Position numbers and translations under genes: made by a program. From Pseudomonas sp. MN1F (GTDB lineage: Bacteria; Pseudomonadota; Gammaproteobacteria; Pseudomonadales; Pseudomonadaceae), in contig NZ_VZII01000008.1 of the NCBI RefSeq assembly GCF_009391885.1, positions 211,603 through 275,602 on the forward strand: 64,000 nucleotides of DNA. Direction: 5' to 3'. Within the stretch, counting starts at the first letter, position 1. Every line of letters begins with the position of its first letter. The notes beneath the pieces were generated by a model. The model ran no database searches. It worked only from the letters and a program-made list of their open reading frames with translations, and was not told the origin of the DNA. This document shows, piece after piece, positions 1 to 8,547 of this stretch.

Positions 1-1339
1 GGAATTCGAAGCGCAGCACCCGCTCATCGGCCCCTGGCGCTGCATGCCCACCCACGGTGTGACGCACGTGCAGCTTGGCCAGCTCGTTGTCGGTCAGGTC
101 GAGCACGCTGTAGCCCTGCCCGCGCAGGCTGGCCAGCAGTTGCTCGCGCGGGTCGTGCACCGGGTGGGTCTGCACGCCAACGAACAGGCGCGCCTCCTTG
201 CCCGGGTAATAGCGGTAGTTGAACTCGGTGATCTGCCGCTTGCCCAAGGCCTGGCAGAAGGCCCGGAAGCTGCCAGGCTGCTCGGGAATGGTCACGGCGA
301 TGATCGCCTCGCGCTGCTCGCCCAACTCGGCACGCTCGGCCACATGGCGCAGGCGGTCGAAGTTGACGTTGGCCCCGGAATCGATGGCCACCAGGGTCTG
401 CCCCTGCACGCCCTCGCGGGCCACGTACTTCTTGATTCCGGCCACGGCCAGGGCACCGGAGGGTTCAGTGATCGAGCGGGTATTATCGTAGATGTCCTTG
501 ATCGCCGCGCACAGTTCATCGCTGCTGACGGTCACCACTTCATCGACAAAATGCCGGCACAGCTCGAAGCAATGGGCGCCGATCTGCGCCACCGCCACGC
601 CATCGGCGAAGGTGCCGACCTGCGGCAGGATCACCCGCTCGCCGGCCGCCATGGCAGCCTGCAGGCAGTTGGAGTCTTCCGGTTCGACACCAATCACCTT
701 GACCTCGGGGCGCAGGTACTTGACGTAGGCAGCAATGCCCGCAATCAGCCCGCCACCGCCAACCGGCACGAAGATCGCGTCCAACGCACCCGGCTGCTGG
801 CGCAGGATCTCCATGCCCACGGTGCCCTGGCCGGCGATCACGTCCGGGTCGTCGAACGGCGGTACGAAGGTTGCGCCGTCGCTGTCGGCCAGTTTCAGCG
901 CGTGGGCCAGCGCATGAGGGAAGCTTTCGCCGTGCAGCACCACATGGCCACCCCGCGAGCGCACCCCTTCGACCTTGAGCGATGGCGTGGTGGTGGGCAT
1001 GACGATGGTCGCCTTCATGCCCAGGTGCGCCGCCGCCAGGGCCACGCCCTGGGCATGGTTGCCTGCCGAGGCGGTGATCACGCCGCGTTCGCGCTGGGCC
1101 GTGGTCAGGCGCGACAACCGGGTATAGGCACCGCGGATCTTGAACGAGAAGGTTGGCTGCAGGTCTTCGCGCTTGAGCAGCACCTGGTTGCCGAGGCTGG
1201 CAGACAGCGCGGGGGCAGCTTGCAAGGGCGTCTCGATGGCCAGGTCGTACACCGGCGCGGACAGAATGCGGCGCACCTGTTCCGACAACAATTGCTGCGC
1301 GGTGGACGGGGTACGAGGGCTGACGTTGAGGCTGGTCAT
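1..1339 (-). CDS. ilvA: Threonine ammonia-lyase (threonine dehydratase), 3' end outside window
   Basis: PLP enzyme that deaminates threonine to 2-oxobutanoate, the first committed step of isoleucine synthesis in the cytoplasm. The ATG at 1339 follows an AAGGAG site (1349-1354, 9 nt spacing). The PLP-binding lysine is K67 in SFKIRGA. About 446 codons are present; the family is usually about 500 residues with C-terminal ACT-like regulatory domains, so only the end of the regulatory part is missing. The gene is preceded by an Ile-rich leader peptide and an intrinsic terminator, which implies attenuation by isoleucine supply. The biosynthetic rather than catabolic form is indicated by the long C-terminal regulatory region and by the leader. 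Confidence 0.95.
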   Translation of the reverse strand, partial: MTSLNVSPRTPSTAQQLLSEQVRRILSAPVYDLAIETPLQAAPALSASLGNQVLLKREDLQPTFSFKIRGAYTRLSRLTTAQRERGVITASAGNHAQGVALAAAHLGMKATIVMPTTTPSLKVEGVRSRGGHVVLHGESFPHALAHALKLADSDGATFVPPFDDPDVIAGQGTVGMEILRQQPGALDAIFVPVGGGGLIAGIAAYVKYLRPEVKVIGVEPEDSNCLQAAMAAGERVILPQVGTFADGVAVAQIGAHCFELCRHFVDEVVTVSSDELCAAIKDIYDNTRSITEPSGALAVAGIKKYVAREGVQGQTLVAIDSGANVNFDRLRHVAERAELGEQREAIIAVTIPEQPGSFRAFCQALGKRQITEFNYRYYPGKEARLFVGVQTHPVHDPREQLLASLRGQGYSVLDLTDNELAKLHVRHTVGGHAAPGADERVLRFEF

Positions 1340-1378
1340 CGATTGCAACTCCTTGGCTTTTTCACGTTGCCCAGGAGT

Positions 1379-1410
1379 CAGAGAGAAGAAACCCGCCTCC
1401 AGGGCGGGTT
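1379..1410 (-). terminator. Intrinsic terminator / attenuator upstream of ilvA
   Basis: On the minus strand AACCCGCC (1403-1410) pairs perfectly with GGCGGGTT (1390-1397) around a 5-nt loop and is followed by a pyrimidine-rich run, TTCTTCTCTCT. It lies between the leader peptide stop (1426) and the ilvA start (1339), where an attenuator terminator should sit. Confidence 0.8.
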
Positions 1411-1425
1411 CGGTGCACGTACGCG

Positions 1426-1488
1426 CTAGCCCGCCAAGCTGATAATGGCGGTAATAATAATGGCGTTCACGTGCGGGAAGGTTTTCAT
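1426..1488 (-). CDS. ilvA leader peptide (20 aa, Ile-rich)
   Basis: A 20-codon frame, MKTFPHVNAIIITAIISLAG, ending in TAG. Five of the 20 residues are Ile, with the run III-T-A-II, and Thr (the IlvA substrate) is embedded in it. It sits directly upstream of an intrinsic terminator and ilvA, the classic layout of ribosome-mediated attenuation: low charged tRNA-Ile would stall the ribosome and prevent terminator formation. The ATG is only about 2-3 nt from the predicted transcription start, so the transcript would be almost leaderless. The reading frame is seen directly; the regulatory role is inferred from its similarity in logic to the ilv and thr leaders of enterics. Confidence 0.75.
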   Translation of the reverse strand: MKTFPHVNAIIITAIISLAG

Positions 1489-1496
1489 GGGTTAGG

Positions 1497-1526
1497 ACGT
1501 TATCCCGCCTGGCTTGGCCAAGTCAA
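1497..1526 (-). promoter_or_regulatory. Predicted sigma-70 promoter for leader-ilvA
   Basis: On the minus strand a -35 TTGACT (1521-1526) and a -10 TAACGT (1497-1502) are 18 bp apart. GATAAC (1499-1504) at 16 bp is an alternative -10. The -35 overlaps the stop codon of the upstream PACE gene. Initiation would fall near 1490, immediately before the leader ATG. Confidence 0.5.
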
Positions 1527-1954
1527 CACTTTGCTTGTTGCGCCGACAGCGGCACGTCGAACACCTTGTCGAAGCCCCACTGGAACACAAAGGCATAGAC
1601 GAAGAAGAACACGAACAGGGCCATGTTGGTGAGCAACGCCGCCCACAGGCTGACCTCCAGCCAATAGGCCACCAATGGCAGCAGGATCAGCACCAGCCCG
1701 CCCTCGAAGCCCAGCGCGTGCAGCCCCCGGCGCAGCAGGGTGCGCTCGCGCTTGTGCTGGCGTGCCTCCCAGCGCTCGAAAGCCCAGTTGTAAGCCATGT
1801 TCCAGCTCATGGCGATGCCCGACATCAGCACCGAGAGCACCGTCGACTGCGCCATCCCGGCCCCGAACGCCAGCTCCAGCGCCGGCGCCACGCAAGCCAC
1901 GGCGATGGCTTCGTAGAGAATGGCCTGGACGATCTTGCGCGCCTTGCCTTGCAT
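1523..1954 (-). CDS. PACE-family (bacterial transmembrane pair) efflux protein
   Basis: A 143-residue inner-membrane protein with four hydrophobic segments arranged as two repeated pairs, including an N-terminal helix ending in a conserved Asn/Trp region (SWNMAYNWAFERWE) and a second such region (FVFQWGFDKVFD). This repeat is typical of the proteobacterial antimicrobial compound efflux (PACE) family, whose AceI member exports chlorhexidine. The ATG at 1954 is preceded by AAGGAG at a good spacing; a longer frame upstream (to 2023) lacks this support. It stands alone upstream of the ilvA leader. The substrate cannot be read from sequence. Confidence 0.8.
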   Translation of the reverse strand: MQGKARKIVQAILYEAIAVACVAPALELAFGAGMAQSTVLSVLMSGIAMSWNMAYNWAFERWEARQHKRERTLLRRGLHALGFEGGLVLILLPLVAYWLEVSLWAALLTNMALFVFFFVYAFVFQWGFDKVFDVPLSAQQAKC

Positions 1955-2055
1955 GTGAAGCTCCTTCGAGAAACGACCTACCAAAGTACAAGATGAATGC
2001 CTGAAGAAAAAGGTTGTTCGCACAGGTGCCTGTCTTGGGTTTTGCGGTGGTGCGC

Positions 2056-2087
2056 AGATCGAGCGCCGCCCGCGCAGCGCTCGATCT
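2056..2087. repeat. REP-like palindrome
   Basis: AGATCGAGCGC (2056-2066) and its exact reverse complement (2077-2087) flank a GC-rich 10-nt loop. The element lies in the 268-bp gap between the divergent PACE and wecB genes. A degenerate copy of one arm (gagatcgagcgcc) recurs near 31594. The rest of the 1955-2222 gap holds no gene I can support. Confidence 0.6.
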
Positions 2088-2222
2088 CACAAACGATGAA
2101 CCTGTCACGACGAACACCTGTCAGCTATTGGACAACCCCGCATGCGACTGCTTGTATCTATCACTTGCAAGCAGCGGCATGTCCTACAACTTCGTCCAGG
2201 GAATTGAACGAGGAACAAGACG

Positions 2223-3377
2223 ATGGCGTATTGCGTCATGATGGTGTTCGGCACCCGCCCCGAAGCAATCAAGATGGCCCCGCTGGCCCGCGTGCTGCGC
2301 ACCTGGCCCGAGGTCAACCTGCACATCTGCTCCACCGGCCAGCACCGTGAGATGCTCGAGCAGGTGCTGACCGCCTTTGGCCTGAGCGTCGACCAGGACC
2401 TCAAGGTGATGACCCAGAACCAGACCCTCAATGGCCTGGCCCGGGACCTGCTGGACAAGCTCGACCGGGCCTATGACCAGGTCAAGCCCGACATCGTGCT
2501 GGTCCATGGCGACACCACCACCAGCTTCATCGCCAGCCTCGCGGCCTTCCACCGGCACATTCCCATTGGCCATGTCGAAGCCGGCCTGCGTACCGGCAAC
2601 CTGCAGCAGCCCTGGCCCGAGGAAGCCAACCGGCGCCTGACCGGGGTGCTCGCCGACCTGCACTTCACCCCGACCCGTGACTCGGACGCCAACCTGATCC
2701 GCGAAGGCGTGCCAGCGGAGCATATCGAAGTCACTGGCAACACCGTCATCGACGCCCTGCTGTGGATGCGCGACCACCTGGCCGAACGGCAATGGCAGCC
2801 GGCCGCCGACTCACCGCTGAGCACGCTGCGGCCAGAGCAGCGCATGGTGCTGATCACCGGCCACCGCCGGGAGAACTTCGGCCCCGGCTTCGAGCGCATC
2901 TGCCTGGCCCTCGCGCAGTTGGCCGAACGCTACCCCGACGTGCAGTTCGTCTACCCCGTGCACCTCAACCCGCAAGTGCAGAAGGCCGTGTATGGCGTGC
3001 TGTCGAACCGCAGCAACATCCACCTGATCGCCCCTCAGGACTACCCACACTTCGTCTGGCTGATGAACCGCGCCCAGGTCATCCTCACCGACTCCGGTGG
3101 CGTACAGGAAGAAGCCCCGGCACTGGGCAAGCCGGTGCTGGTGCTGCGCAAGGTCACCGAACGCCCCGCCGTGCTCAAGGGCGGCACGGTCAAGCTGGTG
3201 GGCACCCTGACCGAACGCATCGTCGAGGAAACCAGCCAGCTGCTCGACGACCCTGCGGCCTACGCACGCATGGCGCGGGTCTATACCCCGTTTGGTGACG
3301 GCCACGCCAGCGAGCGCATCGCCGAGCGCCTGACGCGCTGGTTTGCAGAAACTGCCAACCCGCGAGATGACGCATGA
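2223..3377 (+). CDS. wecB: UDP-N-acetylglucosamine 2-epimerase (non-hydrolysing)
   Basis: A cytoplasmic enzyme of 384 residues that converts UDP-GlcNAc to UDP-ManNAc. Family motifs are in order: FGTRPEAIKMAPL at the N terminus, VHGDTTTS, GHVEAGLRT, TGHRRENFG and DSGGVQEEAP. The ATG at 2223 follows GAGGAA. Its stop overlaps the start of the c-di-GMP-responsive glycosyltransferase gene nfrB (ATGA), so the two are translationally coupled. In Escherichia coli WecB supplies UDP-ManNAc for the NfrAB polysaccharide; finding wecB inside the nfr operon here makes the precursor supply local. A role in O-antigen or enterobacterial common antigen is less likely in this context. Confidence 0.93.
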   Translation: MAYCVMMVFGTRPEAIKMAPLARVLRTWPEVNLHICSTGQHREMLEQVLTAFGLSVDQDLKVMTQNQTLNGLARDLLDKLDRAYDQVKPDIVLVHGDTTTSFIASLAAFHRHIPIGHVEAGLRTGNLQQPWPEEANRRLTGVLADLHFTPTRDSDANLIREGVPAEHIEVTGNTVIDALLWMRDHLAERQWQPAADSPLSTLRPEQRMVLITGHRRENFGPGFERICLALAQLAERYPDVQFVYPVHLNPQVQKAVYGVLSNRSNIHLIAPQDYPHFVWLMNRAQVILTDSGGVQEEAPALGKPVLVLRKVTERPAVLKGGTVKLVGTLTERIVEETSQLLDDPAAYARMARVYTPFGDGHASERIAERLTRWFAETANPRDDA

Positions 3378-5548
3378 GCCTGGCCTTCATCGACTACCTC
3401 ACCTATGTGCTGTACGGCCTCAAGGTCCTGGCGATCATCCTCGCCTCGCTGATGTTCCTGCTCGGCCTCGACGACCTGTTCATCGACCTGTGCTACTGGA
3501 GCCGCAAACTGATCCGGCGCTTTCGCATCTACGACAAACACGAAAAGGCCGACGAGAAACGCCTGTTCGAAGTCGCGGAAAAGCCCCTGGCGATCATGGT
3601 CCCGGCCTGGAACGAAGTGGGCGTGGTCGGCGAGATGGCGCGCCTGGCGGCCTCGACCATCGACTACGAGAACTACCAGATCTTCGTTGGCACCTACCCC
3701 AATGACCCGCAGACCCAGGCCGACGTCGACGCCGTGTGCCTGCATTACCCGAACGTGCACAAGGTGGTCTGCGCCCGCCCCGGCCCCACCAGCAAGGCCG
3801 ACTGCCTGAACAACATCATCGACGCCATCCTGCGCTTCCAGGACGATGCCCGCATCGAGTTCGCCGGGTTCATCCTGCATGACGCCGAAGACGTGATCTC
3901 GCCCATGGAGCTGCGCCTGTTCAACTACCTGTTGCCGAACAAGGACATGATCCAGATCCCGGTATACCCCTACGCGCCGGAATGGAAGGGCTTCACCGCC
4001 GGGCACTACGTCGACGAGTTCGCCGAGAACCACGGCAAGGACGTGATCGTGCGCGAAGCACTGACCGGCCAGGTGCCCAGTGCCGGCGTTGGCACTTGCT
4101 TCAGCCGCCGCGCCATCAGCGCCCTGCTCGAAGATGGCGATGGCATCGCCTTCGACGTGCAGAGCCTGACCGAAGACTACGACATCGGTTTTCGCCTGAA
4201 GCAAAAGGGCATGAAGTGCATTTTCGCCCGTTACTCCATCACCGACCCGGCGCTGGCCCTCAAGCACGAGTGGCGACCGGGCATGAGCCGCGAGTTCGCC
4301 CAGGTGATCTGCGTGCGCGAGCACTTCCCGCGCGACTGGCAGCACGCCATCCGGCAGAAGTCGCGGTGGATCGTCGGCATCGTCTTCCAGGGCACCAGCA
4401 ACCTCGGCTGGAGCCGCACCGGCGCGCTCAACTACTTCCTTTGGCGCGACCGCCGGGGCCTGTTCGCCTACCTGCTGAGCTTTTTGGTCAACCTGTTGCT
4501 GCTGGTGCTGCTGGCCATGTGGCTGGTGACCGTGATCGCCCCCGACTCCTGGCGCTTCATGTCGATCCTCAGCGACAGCCGGCTGCTCACCACCCTGCTC
4601 TGGCTCAACGGCCTGATGCTGGTCAACCGCCTGTTCCAGCGCGGCTGGTTCGTCACCCGCTACTACGGCATCTTCGAAGGCCTGCTGTCGGCACCGCGGA
4701 TGATGTGGAGCAACTTCGTCAACTTCTTCGCCAACCTGCGTGCCCTGCGCCAGGTCATGGAGATGGGCGATTCGCGGCGGGTGGCGTGGGACAAGACCAC
4801 CCACGAATTCCCTGCCCTGGCTTCACCGGCGCGTACACCGCTGGGCCATCGTCTGGTGGAAAAGGGCTACATCACCGAAGAACAGCTGGAGCAGGCGATC
4901 ACCAGCCCGGTCCGCCGGCGCCTGGGCCGCGAGCTGCTGCTGCGGGGCTGGCTGACCAGCGAGCAGCTTGTGCAAACGTTGGCTGAACAGCTCGACCTGC
5001 CCTGGGCACCGCTCAACCCGTTCAAGCTCGACCCGCACCTGATTGCCCAGTTGCCTCGCCGGCTGGCCACCCACTATGGCGTGCTGCCGGTCGCCGAAGA
5101 CGGCAACACCCTGGTGCTGGCCAGCGAAAGCCCGGTCAGCCAGGTGTCGCTGGGGGTGATCAGCCGCCAACTGAAACGCCCGGTCAGCTGCCGCCTGGCG
5201 CCCCAGGGCCGGGTCACTCTGGGCCTGCGCTATCACTACCCAAGCCCCTGGCAGACGCCCGAAACCCACGACATGCTCGCGGTGCTGGAGCGCCACCAGG
5301 ATGATGCCGATCTGATCGAGCGGGTCAGCCACCACCAGGTCATGCTGGGCGCCCTCCTGCAGGTACGCGGCATGGTCCCGGTCACCCTGTTCAACCAGGC
5401 ACTGATCGATTTCGACCCCGAGCAGCAGAGCCTTGGCGAGCACCTGATCGCCCGCGGCATCATTACCGAAGAGGTGCTGCAACAGGCCCTCGCCGAACAG
5501 GCCAGCGAACAGCAGGCTGCCTTTGACCTGACCCGGGAGGTGGCATGA
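3374..5548 (+). CDS. nfrB: Inner-membrane family 2 glycosyltransferase NfrB with C-terminal MshEN-type c-di-GMP motifs
   Basis: 724 residues. Residues about 1-40 hold a membrane segment. A family 2 glycosyltransferase domain follows, with DAEDVIS, TEDYDIGF and QKSRW motifs, then several membrane helices (about 370-450). The C terminus carries 24-residue MshEN-type motifs (RLGxxL...G...L...L..Q) near residues 489, 516, 657 and 686; the motif at 516 (RLGRELLLRGWLTSEQLVQT...) matches closely, and the pair at 657/686 has the 24-5-24 spacing of MshEN domains. E. coli NfrB is a c-di-GMP-activated synthase of a ManNAc polymer used by phage N4. The gene overlaps wecB and nfrA by 4 bp each. Confidence 0.92.
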   Translation: MSLAFIDYLTYVLYGLKVLAIILASLMFLLGLDDLFIDLCYWSRKLIRRFRIYDKHEKADEKRLFEVAEKPLAIMVPAWNEVGVVGEMARLAASTIDYENYQIFVGTYPNDPQTQADVDAVCLHYPNVHKVVCARPGPTSKADCLNNIIDAILRFQDDARIEFAGFILHDAEDVISPMELRLFNYLLPNKDMIQIPVYPYAPEWKGFTAGHYVDEFAENHGKDVIVREALTGQVPSAGVGTCFSRRAISALLEDGDGIAFDVQSLTEDYDIGFRLKQKGMKCIFARYSITDPALALKHEWRPGMSREFAQVICVREHFPRDWQHAIRQKSRWIVGIVFQGTSNLGWSRTGALNYFLWRDRRGLFAYLLSFLVNLLLLVLLAMWLVTVIAPDSWRFMSILSDSRLLTTLLWLNGLMLVNRLFQRGWFVTRYYGIFEGLLSAPRMMWSNFVNFFANLRALRQVMEMGDSRRVAWDKTTHEFPALASPARTPLGHRLVEKGYITEEQLEQAITSPVRRRLGRELLLRGWLTSEQLVQTLAEQLDLPWAPLNPFKLDPHLIAQLPRRLATHYGVLPVAEDGNTLVLASESPVSQVSLGVISRQLKRPVSCRLAPQGRVTLGLRYHYPSPWQTPETHDMLAVLERHQDDADLIERVSHHQVMLGALLQVRGMVPVTLFNQALIDFDPEQQSLGEHLIARGIITEEVLQQALAEQASEQQAAFDLTREVA

Positions 5549-8547
5549 AGCCGCGTCTTTCCCTCACCCTTTCCGGGCTGTTGCTGTGTTCCACCGCGCT
5601 GGCGACCCAGGCAGCCCCCATGACCGAGTTCCAGCGTTTCACCAGCTACCCGTTCATGGAACGCAGCTACCGCGAAGCGAAGAAGGACAACTGGGCCGAA
5701 GTCGAACGCCTGACCCGCCATGTACTCAGCCGGGTACCGAACAACGATGAAGCCCGTACGCTGTTGGTCGAGGCCCTGGCCCACCAGCGCCGCTACAAGG
5801 ACGCCGAGGCCATCGCCGAGCAGCTTGGCAATGGCCCCGAATATGCCAACGCCTTGCAGGAGCTGCGCCTGACCTGGATCGAGCAGGACCCGCCCGCGGC
5901 CAGCCAGGTGGAAAGCTGGCTGGCCAGCACCGATGGCGCCCGGCACGTGCGCCTGTGGCAGGCCTACAGCCTGAGCCTGGCCAAGTTTGGCGGCGCCGGC
6001 AAGGCCCTGGAATGGCTCAACCAGCTGCCGCCGCGCGACGATGGCCAGGTTTTGCGCCTGGCTCGCGCCAACTTCGCCGAGCAGCTGCGCAACTGGAAGG
6101 AAACCATCGACCAGCTGCAACCGTTGGCTGACAAGGGCCAACTGCCGCCCGAAGACTGGCAGCGCCTGGCCAATGCCTATGTCCAGCAAGTCGACGAAAA
6201 AGGCCTGGAACAGCTGCTGCAAAGCGCGCCCTCCCCTGAAGTGGCCAACCAGACCCGCCTGGCCATGGCCAATCGGGCCATCGCCGTCGGTCACAACCAG
6301 CTGGCGCAGCGCTGGTTGGAAAAACTGCCCACCGAGCAGTTGCAGCAACCTGAGCAACGCCAGCAGTTGTGGGAGCTGGCCCGTGAAGGTGATGACGCGC
6401 CACTGGTACGGCGCCTGAGCAACGCGCTGCAGCGGCCTTGCCTGGAGACCGTCGACTGGTTGTCACGCCGTGACCCGGACGTCGCCCGCGAACAGTTCAA
6501 GGACTGCCCGGCCAACGCAGACCCGCGAGCCTATGCGGTGCTCAAGCAGCGCCTGTATGGCGACCCGGTGCAGCCGCCCCAACCCCGCACGGCCGCCGAA
6601 TGGGAAAGACGCTACCGCCAGAGCGGGGACCTGGCGGCGCTTGAGCAAGCCACATTCCTCCTGCTGCAACAAGGCCAGGGCGAACACGCCCGCACCTTGC
6701 TGGAACAGGCCTATGACCGTCGCCAAGGGCGCCTGACAGCTTCCCTGCTGCAGCGCCTGGGCACTATCTATGCGCGCAACGATGGCCCGCTGAACAGCCA
6801 GCGCATGCTCGGGCTGATCCCCAGGGTCGACGCCAATACCCGCGCCCAGTTGCTCGGCCGGCTGGCTGAAAACGGCCAGTGCGACGCCGTGCGCCGGGCC
6901 ATCCCGGCGAACCCGAGCGAAGCCGGCCAGTACCGCGCCCTGGGCCGCTGCGCCATGCCCGATCAACCCGGTGAGGCGGTGGTGTATTACCAGGCCGCCG
7001 AACGTCTGGGTGACCGTGGCAACCGCCTGCCCCTGGCCTATGCGCTGGAAGCCGCTGGTGATTCCGAAGCGGCCCAGCCGATCTGGCGCAACCTGCCGGC
7101 CAGCGCCTGGAACGACAACGCCCGCCTGACCGCCGCACGCGGGGCCTTGAATGCCGGCGATGCCGACGCCGCCCGCCGCTACTGGGACGCCGCCGCACAC
7201 AACAGCGCCGATGACTGGGCACTGGGGGCCGCCATCGCGCAAGCTCAGGGCGACCTGCAAGTGGCGCTGGGCTTCCAGCGCCAGGCGCTGGCACACAACC
7301 CGCGCGCCGACCACTACTACGCCGCCGCCAGCACCGCACAGCTGGCCGGCGACAACGCACAGAGCAGCGCCTGGCTGGCCGAAGCCGTGCGCCTGGCGCC
7401 CGACCAGCCGCGTTATCGTGCCGATTACGGCATGCGCCTGGCCGGCTCGTCAGACAAAGCCCAGCGCCGCCAGTCGATCCCTTATCTGGAACGCGCCACC
7501 CACGATTTTCCCGAGGACTATCGCCTGGGCGAGACCCTCGCACTGCGCTACGACGAAGCCGAGAACAGCGCCGCTGCCCGCCGCGAGCTGCGCCGGGTGC
7601 TCGACGTTGAAGAGAATCTGGTCGATGCCGATGACGAGTACGGCAGCCTCGAAGCCCGCAAGTACCGCCAGCGCCGCGCCCACGAAAGCCTGTCACGGCG
7701 CGACACCATCACCTTGGCCAGCACCTGGTCGCCGGCAGGCACCTCGACCAACGACAAGTTCCTCGACAACGGCGAGCGCAGCGGCACCTCACGGCGCGCG
7801 CAATCGCAGAACGTGCAGCTGGCCATGTGGGACCACGCCCTGGGCGAGGAACCCAGCCGCAACGGCAGTACCCTGTCGGTCTACGGCCGGGTACTGTTCG
7901 GCGGCCAGAGCCGCACGGACTATGCGCAAAGCATGGGCACCGGCGTCGGCCTGCGCTACAAGCCGCTCGGCCAGGCCAACCTCAACCTGTATGCCGAGCT
8001 GTACCACCAACGGCAGATCGACGACGACCACTACAGCGGCCTGAGCCTTGGCGAACTGCTGAGCCCGGCCAAGGTCGGCGGTAACTGGGGCGACCTGCGC
8101 CAGCACGCCGAATCGAGCAACGACCTGCTGCTGCGCGCCACCGCCTCGTTCCTCGACCAGGGCGACTGGCGCAACGACTGGCGAGTCGACCAGGACGACT
8201 GGAACGAGCGCTTCCTCTACCTCGATGCCGCCTGGTGGACCCGCGCTGGCGACCACGCCTGGCTGTCGCGCTACCAGCAGGGCCATGCCTGGAAACTGCC
8301 CGGCCACTCGCCACAAACGCTGATGCCTTACGGCTTCTTCGAGTTCTCCAGCCAGGACCCGAGCAACGACTGGCGCCAGGACGCCCGCGCCGGGGTTGGT
8401 GTGCGCTGGCAGTGGTGGTTCGACGACGACCGCTACAACGCCTACCGCGGCTCACTGAAAGTGCGTGCCGAATACCAGCAGTCGCTGGGTGGCAACCTCT
8501 ACAAGAGCGCCAATGGCGTGCTGGTTGGCGCGGAGATGACCTTCTGA
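5545..8547 (+). CDS. nfrA: NfrA-type outer-membrane exopolysaccharide export protein (TPR plus beta-barrel)
   Basis: 1000 residues starting with a Sec signal (MKPRLSLTLSGLLLCSTALA, cleavage after about 24). A long alpha-helical, TPR-rich periplasmic region spans about 30-690. The C-terminal 250 residues are rich in aromatic and alternating polar residues and resemble the NfrA C-terminal barrel; the protein ends in EMTF with a terminal Phe, as many outer-membrane proteins do. NfrA is the phage N4 outer-membrane receptor and, with NfrB, exports the N4 glycan receptor polysaccharide. It overlaps nfrB upstream (ATGA) and the next gene downstream (TGATG). Confidence 0.88.
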   Translation: MKPRLSLTLSGLLLCSTALATQAAPMTEFQRFTSYPFMERSYREAKKDNWAEVERLTRHVLSRVPNNDEARTLLVEALAHQRRYKDAEAIAEQLGNGPEYANALQELRLTWIEQDPPAASQVESWLASTDGARHVRLWQAYSLSLAKFGGAGKALEWLNQLPPRDDGQVLRLARANFAEQLRNWKETIDQLQPLADKGQLPPEDWQRLANAYVQQVDEKGLEQLLQSAPSPEVANQTRLAMANRAIAVGHNQLAQRWLEKLPTEQLQQPEQRQQLWELAREGDDAPLVRRLSNALQRPCLETVDWLSRRDPDVAREQFKDCPANADPRAYAVLKQRLYGDPVQPPQPRTAAEWERRYRQSGDLAALEQATFLLLQQGQGEHARTLLEQAYDRRQGRLTASLLQRLGTIYARNDGPLNSQRMLGLIPRVDANTRAQLLGRLAENGQCDAVRRAIPANPSEAGQYRALGRCAMPDQPGEAVVYYQAAERLGDRGNRLPLAYALEAAGDSEAAQPIWRNLPASAWNDNARLTAARGALNAGDADAARRYWDAAAHNSADDWALGAAIAQAQGDLQVALGFQRQALAHNPRADHYYAAASTAQLAGDNAQSSAWLAEAVRLAPDQPRYRADYGMRLAGSSDKAQRRQSIPYLERATHDFPEDYRLGETLALRYDEAENSAAARRELRRVLDVEENLVDADDEYGSLEARKYRQRRAHESLSRRDTITLASTWSPAGTSTNDKFLDNGERSGTSRRAQSQNVQLAMWDHALGEEPSRNGSTLSVYGRVLFGGQSRTDYAQSMGTGVGLRYKPLGQANLNLYAELYHQRQIDDDHYSGLSLGELLSPAKVGGNWGDLRQHAESSNDLLLRATASFLDQGDWRNDWRVDQDDWNERFLYLDAAWWTRAGDHAWLSRYQQGHAWKLPGHSPQTLMPYGFFEFSSQDPSNDWRQDARAGVGVRWQWWFDDDRYNAYRGSLKVRAEYQQSLGGNLYKSANGVLVGAEMTF

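Noticed and set aside
2097..2241. Short open frames in the gap before wecB
   Set aside because: They cross a REP-like palindrome, show no ribosome site and have no recognisable composition.
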